From: Silene latifolia
Taxonomy: Eukaryota; Streptophyta; Magnoliopsida; Caryophyllales; Caryophyllaceae
Length of the DNA: 64,000 bases
Assembly: GCF_048544455.1 (NCBI RefSeq)
Contig: NC_133537.1
Span: 16,925,541-16,989,540, forward strand
Reading direction: 5' to 3'
In this document: in pieces, positions 63,606 to 64,000 of the stretch
Layout of the letters: every line of letters starts with the position of its first letter
Position numbering within the stretch: the first letter of the stretch is position 1
Program-made: the position numbers and the translations under genes
Notes under the pieces: generated by a model
What the model saw: only the letters and a program-made list of their open reading frames with translations
What the model was told of the DNA's origin: nothing
Databases searched by the model: none

Positions 63606-64000
63606 CCTCCCAAGGCGAGGGGGGACGGTGACACGAGCCAGTACTGTGAGTACCACGGCCACACCGGTCACTTAACTGACAACTGTCGGCATCTGAAGAA
63701 TGTCATTGAAAAGCTGATCCGGAAGGGGAGCCTCAGCAAATATGTTGCCGGAGGCCAAAAGACTAATACCGGCGGCTCAAATAAAAAATCCGTCTTTGAA
63801 CGGATAGGAGTAATCCATGTTGTCATCGGGGGCAACGAGAACGGTGGGTCCGCTCATGGGCACAAACGGCACCTGAACGAGCTATATCAGGCCATCAACT
63901 TTGTGCCCAAAACAGCGATCCCCGCTTCCAACATCCCCGATATGACTATTGGGAAGAAGGACTACGAGGGAGTCATCGCCCCGCACAGCGACCCACTTGT
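63606..64000 (+). other. Element F gag end and protease start (fossil, cut by window end)
   Basis: Continues F after the CACTA insertion. Nucleocapsid motif QYCEYHGHTGHLTDNCRHLK, then KSVFERIGVIHVVIGGNENG and FVPKTAIPASNIPDMTIGKK, the same order as minus-strand 11210-10860 of element B. The window ends inside this region. Confidence 0.85.

Larger units (their letters stand above)
58054..64000 (+). mobile_element. Element F: second Tat-lineage Ty3/gypsy element, 5' part
   Basis: Plus-strand relative of element B inserted into the protease region of G and running off the window. The 597-bp 5' LTR (58054-58650) starts TGATGGGGCATATTCTGC and ends CACCCGGAACA, followed by a TGGCGCC primer site and gag. 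The gag is interrupted by a CACTA transposon (60107-63602) and resumes at 63606 with the YCEYHGHTGH nucleocapsid motif. Its LTR is about 75 bp longer than that of B and clearly diverged, so the two are different subfamilies or ages. Broken, apart from the CACTA insertion, at a few points. Confidence 0.92.

Overview
This looks like flowering-plant (eudicot) nuclear DNA, most likely a member of the Caryophyllales. That order-level placement is inferred from the repeat families and the peroxidase sequences, not shown directly. The window is mostly nested LTR retrotransposons, with one island of low-copy DNA. It has plant GT-AG introns, AT-rich intergenic DNA, hAT and CACTA elements, and Ty1/copia and Ty3/gypsy fossils. 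I see no prokaryotic or organellar features.

Left third (698-33045): a nest of fossils. An old Ty1/copia element (A) was split by two insertions. One is a Tat-lineage Ty3/gypsy element (B, 2692-13221, duplicated target ACTGG). The other is a chromodomain-bearing Ty3/gypsy element (C, 13423-32260, duplicated target ATATG). C was itself split by a SIRE/Maximus-like Ty1/copia element with an extra env-like reading frame (D, 16968-27364, duplicated target TCACT). LTR divergence counted by eye (A about 4%, C about 3.5%, D about 2%, B about 1%) agrees with the nesting order.

Middle (33046-45891): low-copy DNA. It holds the only two intact host genes, a tandem pair of class III secretory peroxidases on the minus strand. 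Both have four exons of identical lengths and encode 332 residues; the second resembles Arabidopsis PRX72. Around them lie several small hAT-like or other MITEs, SINE-like scraps and a 5'-truncated LINE that keeps a complete RNase H domain. A very young Ty1/copia element (E, 45892-50740, LTRs identical by eye, duplicated target GTATT) follows.

Right part (50741-64000): low-copy DNA with a minus-strand pseudogene resembling the transmembrane part of a plastid half-size ABC transporter (ABCB29-like). Then comes a second nest, open at the window edge. A copia 5' end (H) is interrupted by another copia element (G, minus). G is interrupted by a second Tat element of the same family as B (F, plus). 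F is in turn interrupted by a non-autonomous CACTA transposon (60107-63602, duplicated target AGG) that keeps a relic of a Ulp1-type cysteine protease.

The only host functions supported are the secreted peroxidases (cell-wall phenolic oxidation, lignification-type chemistry). Everything else is mobile-element history. The most unusual signals are the antisense gene with its own TATA box inside B, the palindrome arrays in C, the env-like frame of D and the Ulp1-bearing CACTA relic.
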